Assembly (NCBI GenBank): GCA_013397795.1
Contig: VZTJ01000523.1
Coordinates: 4,836,127-4,900,126, forward strand
Direction: 5' to 3'
Source: Orthonyx spaldingii
Lineage: Eukaryota > Chordata > Aves > Passeriformes > Orthonychidae
DNA length: 64,000 nucleotides
Every line of letters starts with the position of its first letter. Positions within the stretch are counted from its first letter, which is position 1. The translations under genes and the position numbers were made by a program. This document shows positions 12,101 to 21,744 of this stretch, one piece after another. The notes below the pieces were generated by a model. It ran no database searches, had not been told where the DNA came from, and saw only the letters and a list, made by a program, of their open reading frames with translations.

Positions 12101-13554
12101 TGCTTAACATTTCTCAGATGAGCAGTCTCCTATAGCAAATTAAATTTAAAGTGAAACCTGTTTCTAGATGGCGACAAACTGTTGCAAGCTTTCATTCTGT
12201 TGTGTGTTGATCTTCATAAAGCTTTAAAATCTCTTTACTTGTGTCCCTTCTTCGAGTACCATGTGTTTGTAGCTTTAACCCTTCATTAGCCAAACCTTCT
12301 CAATTATCTACCATTCACTTGTCACCTATTAAAATAAAAGTAGAGTGATAACCCTGTTTTTCAGCCATTGCTTTGCTACATGATACAGACTAACAGCTAG
12401 TCAGAAATGACCTGATTCTGCATGACTTCCACGTGCGTAAATCTCATTGACGTCAATGGAAGTGTTATATGCAAAAGGACTGCGGGGCATAATTAAAAAG
12501 GACCCTTTTCTATCACAATGGGGAGAAAAAAGTGTGGTTTCTTACTTAGGTACAATGAAAAGCTGTAAATCATTAGAAACGTTCCTGTCTCCTAAGAACC
12601 TGACATACTACTTTGCTGTTGAGACATGCTTGGGTGAATGATGAGTAACTCACTGAGAAAAGTTCCTGAGCTGGGTTAATGCTTTTTTACCAAGTCTGAT
12701 CATGAAACAGGTTTGACGGGCTGGAAGAAGCACGGTGGTGTGATAGAATGAAAAGAAGGGATTTGTCAATGGCTTTTTCCACTGTTAATAACGAGTGAGC
12801 AGTATTTGACCGATGGAGGCCACCTCCTGTAAAGTGGGAGCTGGTCCAAATCTGCTGGTGGTGGGCTGTGCCTCTGGGGTGAGTGGTGAAGAATCAGGCC
12901 TGGTCTTGACCATGTTGCTCAGCATCTCTACTAACAAGTGGAAATGCATTTTACTGTGAATGTAATGTTATGTGTGTAATTGGCAACAGCTACAGCTTTA
13001 CCATCTGGACACATGGGTTGGCTGCACAGCGTGCACGCTTCTACACATGCACACATACATGTAGGCAGGTGTTGAACCAGAGGCAAGCATCCCTTTTTCT
13101 TCCATGGCATTTGTTGCTTATGCCAATCTTCTTAGGTTTTAAATAGTCATCTACTATATTTTTCCTGTTTGTTTTGGGGTTTTTAATGCTTGTTGCCTGC
13201 AACTGCTCTTTGTAGCATCCTGTCCAGGTGATCACCTCTCCCCTTCCTTTTCCCTGTGCTTTTTTCTCCCTCTGTACCCAAGTCAGTCCTGCTGAAAAGC
13301 TCCTTAGCATCCCTCCTCCTTCTGGACTCTGCCCCTCCTCCTGGTGTATTTACTAACTGCTTACCTAGTGAAGCTGTTGTTTCACCTACTACTCCTACTA
13401 TGACTTAGCTGCTCTTCTCTTCCCTGTCTCGCTAAGTTGATACAGTTGCAGGTGATTTGCAGCCAAGACCCCCCCTGTTATTTATTGCATGCTTGACCTA
13501 CATCTGGGCCCCTTTATTTACTCCACTTGTCTTTAATGACTCCCTTATCCACAG
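9110..13554 (+). other. MBNL3: MBNL3 intron
   Basis: Intron of 4,445 nt. It contains a probable relic of an ancient palindromic element near 12,405-12,500 (separate entry). The rest is unique-looking sequence with no exon, RNA gene or complete repeat that I can name. The 3' end has a clear pyrimidine tract and CACAG acceptor at 13,550-13,554. Confidence 0.8.
12405..12500. repeat. Probable relic of an archosaur palindromic (MITE-like) element
   Basis: The pieces 'cctgattctgca', 'gtaaatctcattga' and 'tcaatggaagt' in this order resemble a palindromic interspersed element common in turtles, crocodiles and birds, whose centre reads roughly CATTGACTTCAATG. Here the centre is the perfect 14-bp palindrome CATTGACGTCAATG (12,445-12,458). 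A piece 'gaatcaggcc' near 12,890 could be the far end of the same family. The assignment is from memory of the consensus and is tentative. Confidence 0.45.
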
Positions 13555-13705
13555 GCCCTGCCGCCTGGTGCACTTCAACCTTTACCAAAGAGGCCAGCAC
13601 TTGAAAAAAACAATGGTGCCACCACAGTCTTTAACCCAAGCGTTTTCCACTACCAACAGGCTCTAGCCAACATGCAGTTGCAACAGCCTACATTCATCCC
13701 TACAG
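13555..13705 (+). CDS. MBNL3: MBNL3 coding exon, second half of bipartite NLS (151 nt)
   Basis: Fifty codons plus one base; it starts in phase 0 and leaves one base (G) for the next codon. It encodes [18 protein letters not shown], then [19 protein letters not shown] and a Gln-rich end reaching P-T-F-I-P-T. The K-R-P-A-L-E-K motif is the second basic cluster of the nuclear signal. The phase-1 end matters: what follows (36-, 95-, 74-nt or last exon) decides the C-terminal reading frame. Donor ACAG|GTAAGT is strong. Confidence 0.95.
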
Positions 13706-15964
13706 GTAAGTGTCTCCTTGCTTTCCCCACTGTCATGGTTGTTTATTTTATGACTTCAGTGTTCAGCTAATGAAGTAGTTTTGTAAGAGTCCTTAGCAAA
13801 AGAGTATTGGTATGTAGTTTCATGTTAAAAAATGGATGAAAAATTAATGCCTGTTGTTTGACTTTTTTCCCTTCACCTACTACAGTGTAGAGCTTTTCAC
13901 ATGTAAAGATCCTTCTTAGCCCTTTTTGTGTGGTTTGGGTTTTTTTTTTAAGTAGTCAAACTAAGAAAAATGTCTGCATGTTTCTTGAATTCATACTTTG
14001 TTTTTCCTCCTTATGGTTCAACTGGTTAATCCCAAATTAATTCTTTGGCTCTTGTGTAGCATTCTTGTGGACTCATGTTAAAATGTCCTATGGACCTCCA
14101 TGCCTGCTCTCTTGAGGCTGTAGGCACCTTTCTGAGCTTGTATCTCACTGACCTACATATTCCAGCAGCTGTGATATTTATGGAAGGAAGGGTTAGTCTT
14201 TAGTAAATACAAATTACATTATCCTCTTTAAAGGCATATATTTCCCTCTTCCTTGTCTTTTGACCAGTACAATACCCTAAGCTTTTTAAAAGCAATTTAA
14301 CTCCCAGCTTTATTGTACCTTTAAGGTCTCAGAGTTAAATTGAAAAATGCAATCCAGTAATTCTTATAGGACTGGAAATATTAATGTGGCAGATGTAACT
14401 GACTTCTGACTGGCCAATTAACTGCAGCCAAATGAAAAACAAAACCTGCTTAGAGTGGAAAGTATTAGAAGTGGCTGAATTAGGAATACTCCAGAGTTGA
14501 TAGCTCATGTTTTACTATCATTATTATCATTTAGAGCATCATAGGAAAATTAATGCCCAGTGTTTTTAATGTTTAATGCTGTATTTACTTGTCAGATAAT
14601 ATTCACAAAAATACGCAAAGTGTTTCTCTGGGCTGACCCCTGGAGGTGAACACACAGTGGACCTGCACCTTGGCCCTGTTGTTCTTTGGGGTCAGGGGAC
14701 AAACTTTAGATACAATCCTGTCCTGAGAGAAAACTTTCTCAGGTAGAATGTGGGTCTAGGGAGCGGGGACCTAAACCCTGTGCTTGTGTGGCCTTTCTGT
14801 TATGAGAGCCCTTGGAAACACTCAGAACTTAGCAGCTGTCAAGATCTTCTTCCAGGGCAGTGGATTCTCATGCAGAGAGATGGAGTAGTAGCCTCTTACC
14901 TTGTGCTCTGCAAAGTGTTGGAGGGGCTGGGCTGGGCTGGCCTTACCACAGCTCTGTCAGATGCCAAGTGAAGCGCTTCCTCAGGAAACACAGACACTTT
15001 GGGGAATGACAAGCCCCCCAGCTGGCTACACCCTCCTCTTCCTCAAGGCTGCAGTTGCCAAAGTTGACATAAGGACACGCATTTCTCTGGAGCACCATAA
15101 ATCAGCTGTAGCCAGCACTCGCTGTGCTGTGGTGCCGGTCTCATGGCAATGAAATTACACGCAGGGCTGATGCATAACAGGGCTGCTTACTGGCACTTGC
15201 TCTCATCTGAAGACATTAAAGCTGGGCAGAGCAGCAAATTTCCAGTCAGAGGACGGATCTGTGATGGATTTATGTTACACATCAGACTCCAGATCTGGGC
15301 TTGGCCTTGGCAGGGCTCAGGGAGGCAAAGCAGAGAGATGGCACGTCGCAGCTCTCACCGTGGGGAGGGGAAGGGAGCTGTTGCTTTTCTTAGTATCTCC
15401 TGTTCTGTTGTTGAGAGATCAGCATCGTGGGTTGCCATGGCAGGGGGAGTCAGGCTGTCTCTTGAAAATGACCTCACCACTGCAATTTTTTCGAGTCCAG
15501 AAAAATAAATGCCTCTTTCACCTTAAACTGGAGACTTTGAATCCCAGTCCCTGCTTGCGGGAGTAAATTGCTTTTGGAAAGTCAGTTTTAACATGAGTGT
15601 GACATTCTTGAAGGGCAATTTGTTTTCTGCTGACACGATCAGAAAGAAATCAGCATACCCAATACCCAAAAAATCCCAAACAACCCTGATTTCTGGGATC
15701 AATCATATCATTTAATACCAAGGTGGGAGGAATTTTTTCTCTACTACCCAAGAATTAAAGAATTAATTTGGTTTGCTATGATCTCTTAAAACTGAGTTTA
15801 AACTATTTATGTACCAATATGCAGAATCTGTTTGCATGTGCTTAAATACTGAATGCTGCAAAGAGAATACCTGCTTTTTAGTTAAAGTGATATCTAACAC
15901 TGAAGCTTCACTAATGAAATATCCCTTTTGTTCATCTTTCCACGCTTCAATGCATGGTGTGCAG
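13706..15964 (+). other. MBNL3: MBNL3 intron
   Basis: Intron of 2,259 nt before the 36-nt exon. An RBFOX-type TGCATG (15,951-15,956) lies 8 nt upstream of the acceptor dinucleotide region, within an otherwise short pyrimidine tract. No repeat or further exon is recognised. Confidence 0.85.
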
Positions 15965-16000
15965 GGTCAGTTCTGTGCATGACACCCACTGCAAGCGTTG
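15965..16000 (+). CDS. MBNL3: MBNL3 alternative 36-nt exon
   Basis: The exon is exactly 36 nt, bounded by GTGCAG and GTAGGT. Joined in phase 1 it encodes G-S-V-L-C-M-T-P-T-A-S-V (the last V completed by the next exon), matching the G-S-I-L-C-M-T-P-A-T-S-V exon of MBNL1 and G-P-I-L-C-M-A-P-A-S-N-I of MBNL3 as I recall them. It is a multiple of three, so skipping does not change the frame. It is too short to show up in open-frame scans. In MBNL1 the homologous 36-nt exon promotes self-association; the same role here is only inferred. Confidence 0.93.
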
Positions 16001-18105
16001 GTAGGTTTTTCTACACAAACTTCTCAACTTTTCCTAATCTGAAAGAGACTGCAAGTTAGTATGCATCAGTGAGAACCTGGGTGGCTGAGTGGTGTGACTG
16101 TCTATCCACTGTCTTCTTTGAGGCTTAAATGGTTGTATCCCTTTTAATTTCTGTGCAGTGCAGTGTTTCATGTGACTTATAATAAGACAATCTAAGGTGA
16201 TGTGTTCCCACCCCTATTTAGTTCTGCTGCAGAGACAAGAATCTGTCACTTAAATATCTTTACAACCCATTTAAGTCATCTAACACAAGGAAATAGCAAT
16301 GGGAGGATCCTCTTGGCATATTGTTTTATTTTGTATCAAGCAACAGGGAGACTCAAGTTTGGATTTTTAGTTATCCTTTTGAGGATATTTTAGGAGACTG
16401 GTTTAACAAAGGTGCTAAGGAGGAACACATCTGGGGTTAGTCTTTCTGCCAGAGCAGAGTGCTGCTTGTACAGCGAGAGAAGCAGGGTTTGGACCATGGA
16501 CTGGCTGAGAATTGTCTCTGTAGGGCAGTGTTAGGTGTGCAGGTGCAGGGGATCACAGGGAGGCACCACTGCAGGTGCACATGGGACACAGGGAGGCAGC
16601 GGGTCTGAGTTCGTGCTCATTAGTGCTGCAGGGATCCACTCTGTTCAGCCTCAGCGTCTGGGTCTTACTGAAACCTCTGCAGGCCTTTGAGGACCTTCCC
16701 CTCTGTCTACAGCTGCTGGGCACAGCAGGGTGGGTGAAAGCTGAGCTTTCATCCTCTAGTCAAGGTTATGCAAGACTGCCAGCATCCAGGTGTGTGCCTG
16801 CTTCAGCCAGAGGGAGAGAGGCGGGAGCCCTGGGGAGGGTGCAGGGCTTTCCAAGGGCAGGCCTGGAAGCTCTGGCACGAATGGCTAAACACTCTGCTCT
16901 TGAACCTGCCTATCCCTATAGTACAGGGAGGGTACATCGCTTGCATGACGGGGAGCTGAGTCCCTCAAATGCACCTCTGCCTGTAGGAAACCCCAACCCA
17001 CACGTTCTAACATCCCATGGACGCAGTGTGCCCAGCCACAGGCACACGCTCCTTCCCTGCTGGGGCCGGCTGTGGCTGCTGGGGTGGAGGGGAAGGCAAG
17101 TCTGCTTCCCCACCACATGTTTGTGGGGATGGCTGGGCCTTCCTGTGGGCTCCTCGGCCCCACAAACCGCCCCCCCGGGTTTGGGGGATGCCCGTGTGTG
17201 CACCAGAGCATCCCTTCCAGCACCGTGCTCCGCGGGACGCGCAGCTTCAGGAGGCTGCCGAGCTCCCTGCTGCCGTGTTGTCCTTTTGGATGCTCTTCCT
17301 GCAAATTGTAGCTGTTCAGATGCATTTGTGTATTTTCCCCTCTCTGTCCCTTCCCCTCTCCATCCCCCATCTCCCCCCACCCCGCAAGAGGGGAGTTTTG
17401 CCAAATCCTGTAGAATTAGGGTGGGAAGGAAGCATGCTGAATTTGTACGGAGAGAGCTCGGTCTGCCAGCCGCTCGTTTGCCGTGCCTCCAGCTCTGTCC
17501 CGTGCCGAAACATTGAAACATCGTCCCTGCTAGAGAGAGGCGAGAAAACCTGGTGAAAGGGCTGCGGCAGCCGCTGCAAAGTGCATCATGTACCTCTGGT
17601 TGCTGGCGGGGACGGGGTGGGGAGGGAAGGGGACAAGCTTTCCCAGGCGGGCGGGAGGGTGCGCTTGCCAAAATGTCCCCACCCAAAGGAACGTGCACTG
17701 GCTGTGTCTAACTCCCCACGGGTGCGAGCTGACGTGGGCTTTTGCTAGCACACCCATCCTCTCCCCCCTTTGGAAATTTGGCCCTCGGAGTCTAATACAT
17801 CATTGTTCTGCTTATAAATGTACTAAGTGTTGAGAATGTTTTGGTTTTTTCCTTAATTATAATTGTAATTGGCTTTTCCCCTTCTCTCTTGTTTATTTTT
17901 TTTCCCAACGCTGTCTTGCTTTGCACTGTGATTGCATGCTGCGCCCCGATGTGTCCTTCATGACGATGTCACATGGCTTGTTGCTGTGATTCCTGCCACG
18001 CCCCCAAATCCACCACATGTTGCCATGGTTACATAAAACCAAACAAACAAAATATATATACGCTCCACCCTCCCGTATGTCGCTTCCATGGTTCCCTTCC
18101 GAAAG
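16001..18105 (+). other. MBNL3: MBNL3 intron with GC-rich central block
   Basis: Intron of 2,105 nt. Its middle (about 16,560-17,750) is GC-rich and has overlapping long open frames on both strands (the longest about 313 codons on +, 260 on -). None resembles a known protein, none is conserved in codon pattern that I can see, and the strands contradict each other, so I treat them as compositional. The last 270 nt form the splicing control region listed separately. Confidence 0.75.
17835..18105 (+). promoter_or_regulatory. MBNL3: 269-nt AG-free region before the 95-nt exon
   Basis: Between the AG at 17,833-17,834 and the exon acceptor at 18,104-18,105 no AG dinucleotide occurs. The region has a pyrimidine-rich block (about 17,841-17,905), YGCY motifs around 17,908-18,022, a TGCATG RBFOX motif at 17,933-17,938 and A-rich sequence (18,031-18,059) before a short final pyrimidine tract. 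Several TAAT/TTAAT candidates near 17,853-17,870 could be distal branch points. The absence of AG over this length is direct observation; branch-point use is inferred. Confidence 0.8.
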
Positions 18106-18200
18106 TGCCCATGATGCACGGTGCTACGCCCACCACTGTGTCTGCAGCAACAACTCCTGCCACCAGCGTCCCCTTCGCTGCAACAGCTACCGCCAATCAG
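18106..18200 (+). CDS. MBNL3: MBNL3 alternative 95-nt exon
   Basis: The exon is 95 nt. With the carried-over G it encodes [20 protein letters not shown] then [12 protein letters not shown], matching the family's Ala/Thr-rich exon. Being 95 nt, it changes the frame: included, the protein continues into the 74-nt exon or the short last-exon frame; skipped, other tails result. The acceptor has purines next to it (GAAAG) and the donor CAG|GTTTGG is weak, both fitting regulated inclusion. A GU-rich tract lies about 100 nt downstream. Confidence 0.95.
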
Positions 18201-19612
18201 GTTTGGCCCTTTCAATGGCTTTCTTTCACGTGTTCAGATCTTGAGGACCGGGCGAGGGCTGGATGCCGCCCGGCTCGGCGCAGGCTCGGGGCAGAGGCAG
18301 TGTGTGCGTGTGTGTGCGAGTGTGCGTGCTGGGGATGCGAGCGGGGCCGCTCCTGCCGCCGGCGGGATGGGCACAAGCCCGGCCGGAGCGTAGGGATGGG
18401 CGATTGGCAGGGGTGCAGGCTCTCCTCCGAAAGCACACCTCCCCCTGGCTCTTCAAAAAACTGTGACTCTCCCCAGGGTGCAGTCACGCAAGACCTGCAG
18501 CACTTCTGCTTTCAGTCTCAAGCAGAAATACCACTCCGAGCATCCTTCCCTGTGGTATTTTGGCATGTCCTCTCTGGGCTGGAAAGTGGAAGTGGAAATA
18601 CAAAGTGGCCTCCCCCCACCACAAAATTGGACTCCAAAAACTACTCAAAAATCCCCAAACAACCAACAAGCAAAAATCGGGGATGAGGCTGTGAAGTGTA
18701 AAGTTTTTTTATGCCAACAGCATGTCACCCATCCCTACAGAAAGGACTCTGGATGTGCAGTACGTGCCGTTGTAGCACTGCCGTAAGTGTACAGGATTCC
18801 ATGCATGTCTGCCGAGCCATAATTCTCTCCAAAACTTTCCTCTGAAGATAGCGAGTGTGATGGCTGCTTCTGCACCAGTCCTGAACTGTATATGCACAAC
18901 CTGTCCGAGTGATGCTTCCTGATAATTTGGTGTGACGCAACTTCTCCCAGTTAGACCAGAGACGTTTCAAATACTTTTTAAAAAAATTTTACCCCAGTAC
19001 TAATTTTAGCATGTTTATTTGTCATGCTCTCAGGTTTAGAGCTATTGCAAAGGAATCGAGGTGTCACTTTGCTCTGTAGGAGGCTGTTAGCCATGCTGAA
19101 TGCCAGTAATATCTCCAGGGGCATCCTCTCGTCTTTTGCTGGTGTGAGGTCATGAGAATTTCAGTAAGAGTTTTGCCTGCATAAGTCCTGGGCAGTGTTT
19201 TACTGCTCACAGTAGGAATTGCCAGTCTTCTTCTGTGCTTTGTTGTTATTTTCAGGTAGAGCAGGTCTTACTCAGACTTGTATTGATCATGAGAGGAAAG
19301 TAGAAATTCCTGTGCAGCGTTGCTCTGTGGCTGTATGAGTCCTGTTTCAGCCAGATAGTTTCAGGACATTTCTGTCTTGCTTGTAGTCTATGGAGTCAAA
19401 ATCCCGGTACAATCACCAGGTACTCCACAGGGCATCAGTAGTGGTGCAGCTACATTGTATTTAATGTGTAGCAAAATAAGGACTTGGGAGTGGATCCTGT
19501 TTTATAAGACACTGATGTACTTATTTACCTGATACTGAAGACAGAATGAACAAACAGCCCAATCTCAAGGCAATGTTTTAATGTGTTGTGTTCTTTGTTT
19601 TTTTTGCTGTAG
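18201..19612 (+). other. MBNL3: MBNL3 intron
   Basis: Intron of 1,412 nt with a weak GTTTGG donor and a T-rich, GCTGTAG acceptor. It contains a GT-dinucleotide-rich tract (18,299-18,330). No exon or named interspersed repeat is recognised. Confidence 0.85.
18299..18330 (+). repeat. GT/GCGT-rich simple tract
   Basis: Imperfect (TG)n with interspersed GCG, about 30 nt, starting 99 nt downstream of the 95-nt exon. In RNA this is a GU-rich element of the type bound by CELF proteins, which often oppose MBNL. The regulatory role is inferred. Confidence 0.7.
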
Positions 19613-19669
19613 ATATCCCAGTTATCAGTAGATGAACTGAGTAGCAGCATGTTTGTTTCACAGATGTAG
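19613..19669 (+). CDS. MBNL3: MBNL3 74-nt exon with stop codon (C-terminal alternative)
   Basis: The exon spans 19,613-19,686; the coding part ends with TAG at 19,667-19,669. In the frame set by the 95-nt exon it encodes I-S-Q-L-S-V-D-E-L-S-S-S-M-F-V-S-Q-M then stop, corresponding to the I-P-Q-L-S-I-D-E-L-N-S-S-M-F-V-S-Q-M ending of MBNL3 as I recall it and to I-P-I-I-S-A-E-H-L in MBNL1. The donor ACA|GTAAGT is strong and only 17 nt past the stop, so nonsense-mediated decay is not expected. If the 95-nt exon is skipped, this exon is read as D-I-P-V-I-S-R and stops at 19,633-19,635. Confidence 0.92.
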   Translation: MSQLSVDELSSSMFVSQM

Positions 19670-19686
19670 AAGTTCCCGATAGAACA

Positions 19687-21583
19687 GTAAGTTCCTTTTC
19701 GGTATTTCTCTTTGTGGTGAATTGATTTGTACATGGGCACTGCATCCCCCAAACATGGGGCTGGCTCAGGCAGAGGGACTGAACCCGTGGGACCCCACTG
19801 GCTTCATGCTCTGCCGACCCAACAGGAATTCATTCAGCAGCTGCAGCCCAGGCACAGACCAGCCCTGTGGTTTATAACAAGCCCTGTTTCCAGTGTCTCA
19901 ACTACCTGTACTGCAGCATATGCAGCCTCCCTGTGCATCCCCCCAGTCCCACGGCTCTGTTCACAGGTTGTTCATGCTCTGCACAGCTCCCAGCTGCCTG
20001 CAGATGCCTCAGGGATTTGCAGTGTTGATGGCAAAGATTGCTCTGGTAATGAGTCAGCTGAAAAGGTGTAACTTCCCTCTTGCTGTTAGTGACACATGTC
20101 CTTTCCTGGGGTAAGCAGGATTGGGTCAGCAGCAGCTGCTGTGCATCTGCAAGGCTGGCTTGGTCTGGGCAGAGCTCTGCTGGTCAGCTGCAGAGAGGGC
20201 CTGGCTCATGGTGGGTTGAAGACCAGAATGAACAGCATAAGCAATATAGTCTTCACCCTACCTGCAGGTCCTGGCCTTCCCTAAGATGGTGGTTTCCAAT
20301 GAGGGGAATGATGGAGGAATTTGTCCTTGGACTTACAGAATACTATTTCACAACCATAGCAGCAGTGTCATTTTTCCATTGCTTTTCTTTGTCACTTTTA
20401 GCTGATATTCATGAACTAAAATCCCTTGATTTTAGTTCTTGACTGTGTTTCTTTACCCCAAGAGAGTAAAAGGCAGTCCAGTGAATTCAACAAGAGGTCA
20501 CCAGATTTTTTCAAAGCAACCATTTAGTACATGTAGATACACAACCCATTTCTTCCTTAGGTCACGTATTACAGGCAAGTACTTAAATGCTGGAAATTAA
20601 TTTGGCAAGAAATTCTGTAATGATATCTCCTAGCAATCAACAGAAGCTACTTTCTCAGTGGTGGCCCTGATCTCTGCTGACCTTAATTAAGTACCATATC
20701 TATACATGACCTGCTAACTGTGGCTGTGGACCCTGTTCATGAGGGTGACACCAAGCTTATCCACATTAGTGAAAATGTTCAGTTTAGACTGTCCTGCTGT
20801 TCCAAACAGACAGACAGACATGACACCTGACATGTTAACCCATTTCCATAACACGTGCGAACTGCCTGTTCCACTCAGTAAGGAGATCGTTTGATTGGAA
20901 GAGCTCAATCTTGAAGTCTTTGAGATTGTTTTCAGCATTTTTTCAGGAAACTTTCCCTGAGTGGGACTTTGGTAACTGAAACACTTGCTTCTCTGACAGA
21001 TGTCTTTCTTTCCCTCCATGGTTGATGAAGTCCTGATAGCCAGGCTGCTTAGTCTAGCTCTGCAGGAGACAAATTGTTGGGTCCTTCAGTGGAGGATTTT
21101 CATGAGTACATCCCAAAAGAGGCAATTTGCTCCCAGAAGAGGGTCCCCTGAGCACGGGCTCAGTTTGCCTTTGGCTCTTGACTCCTTAGGATCAGATTTA
21201 ATGTGACTGTCTGAAGGAAACGAGAACTAACAGGGATCAGGGATTCCTTTGGCCCTCTCCTTAGTCACCCCCTACCTGGCACCCCATCCAAAACTCAGAC
21301 TATTATTTGTCCATCTCCCTCTTTCACTATTTGTCCTGTCATTGTGTGTGAAGTACATGGGAAAGAGAGCCATAAGCACAGATTTAAGAGTATGCCAAGT
21401 GTGTTATTGGCAATTTCACCCTATGTCAGAAAATTAATGGAATAAAATGTCTCTCTGCAACACACTAATGACAACCTCTTGGGCAACACATTGAGGATGT
21501 AAATGTATTAGAATGACTTTTAAAATATAGATGTATTAACTTCTCACTATTTCTTTGTTGTTGTTTTTTTCTTTCCCCTGCAG
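19687..21583 (+). other. MBNL3: MBNL3 last intron
   Basis: Intron of about 1.9 kb ending in a T-rich tract and a CAGCAG tandem acceptor (21,581-21,586). An AATAAA at 21,441-21,446 inside it could act as an intronic poly(A) signal. No exon or repeat recognised. Confidence 0.8.
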
Positions 21584-21586
21584 CAG

Positions 21587-21744
21587 ACCATGTTGAAATT
21601 CTGAACAGTAAAATTATGGAGCACCAGGACTTCTTGGTGGGAAGCTGCGCATGGCCTTTCTGTATATATTTCCCTCTTCCCTCTATCGTTCTCTACCACC
21701 TCTACAGTAAGCCTGTTGCAGCCTACATGTTAACCAAAAACTGA
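21587..21744 (+). CDS. MBNL3: MBNL3 last exon, coding start in two possible frames
   Basis: Using the distal AG of the CAGCAG acceptor, the frame following the 95-nt exon reads T-M-L-K-F and stops (TGA, 21,602-21,604), matching the N-Q-L-K-F end of human MBNL3 as remembered. If the 95-nt exon is skipped, the same bases are read one frame over, starting D-H-V-E-I-L-N-S-K-I-M-E-H-Q-D-F and running 52 codons to TGA at 21,742-21,744. MBNL2 has an isoform tail starting D-N-S-E-I-I with a later M-E-C-Q, apparently homologous, which argues that the long frame is real. The end given is for the long frame. Confidence 0.82.

Noticed and set aside
16575..17698. Long overlapping open frames (313 codons on +, 260 on -) in an MBNL3 intron
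   Set aside because: GC-rich sequence has few stop codons. Both strands are open at once, no start context, domain or splice logic supports a gene, and the block sits inside a well-defined intron.
4911..21744. Assignment as MBNL2 (whose neighbour is RAP2A)
   Set aside because: First considered because MBNL2 and RAP2A are also neighbours, but the linker, L-K-F and M-F-V-S-Q-M ends and the downstream FRMD7 exon fit MBNL3.
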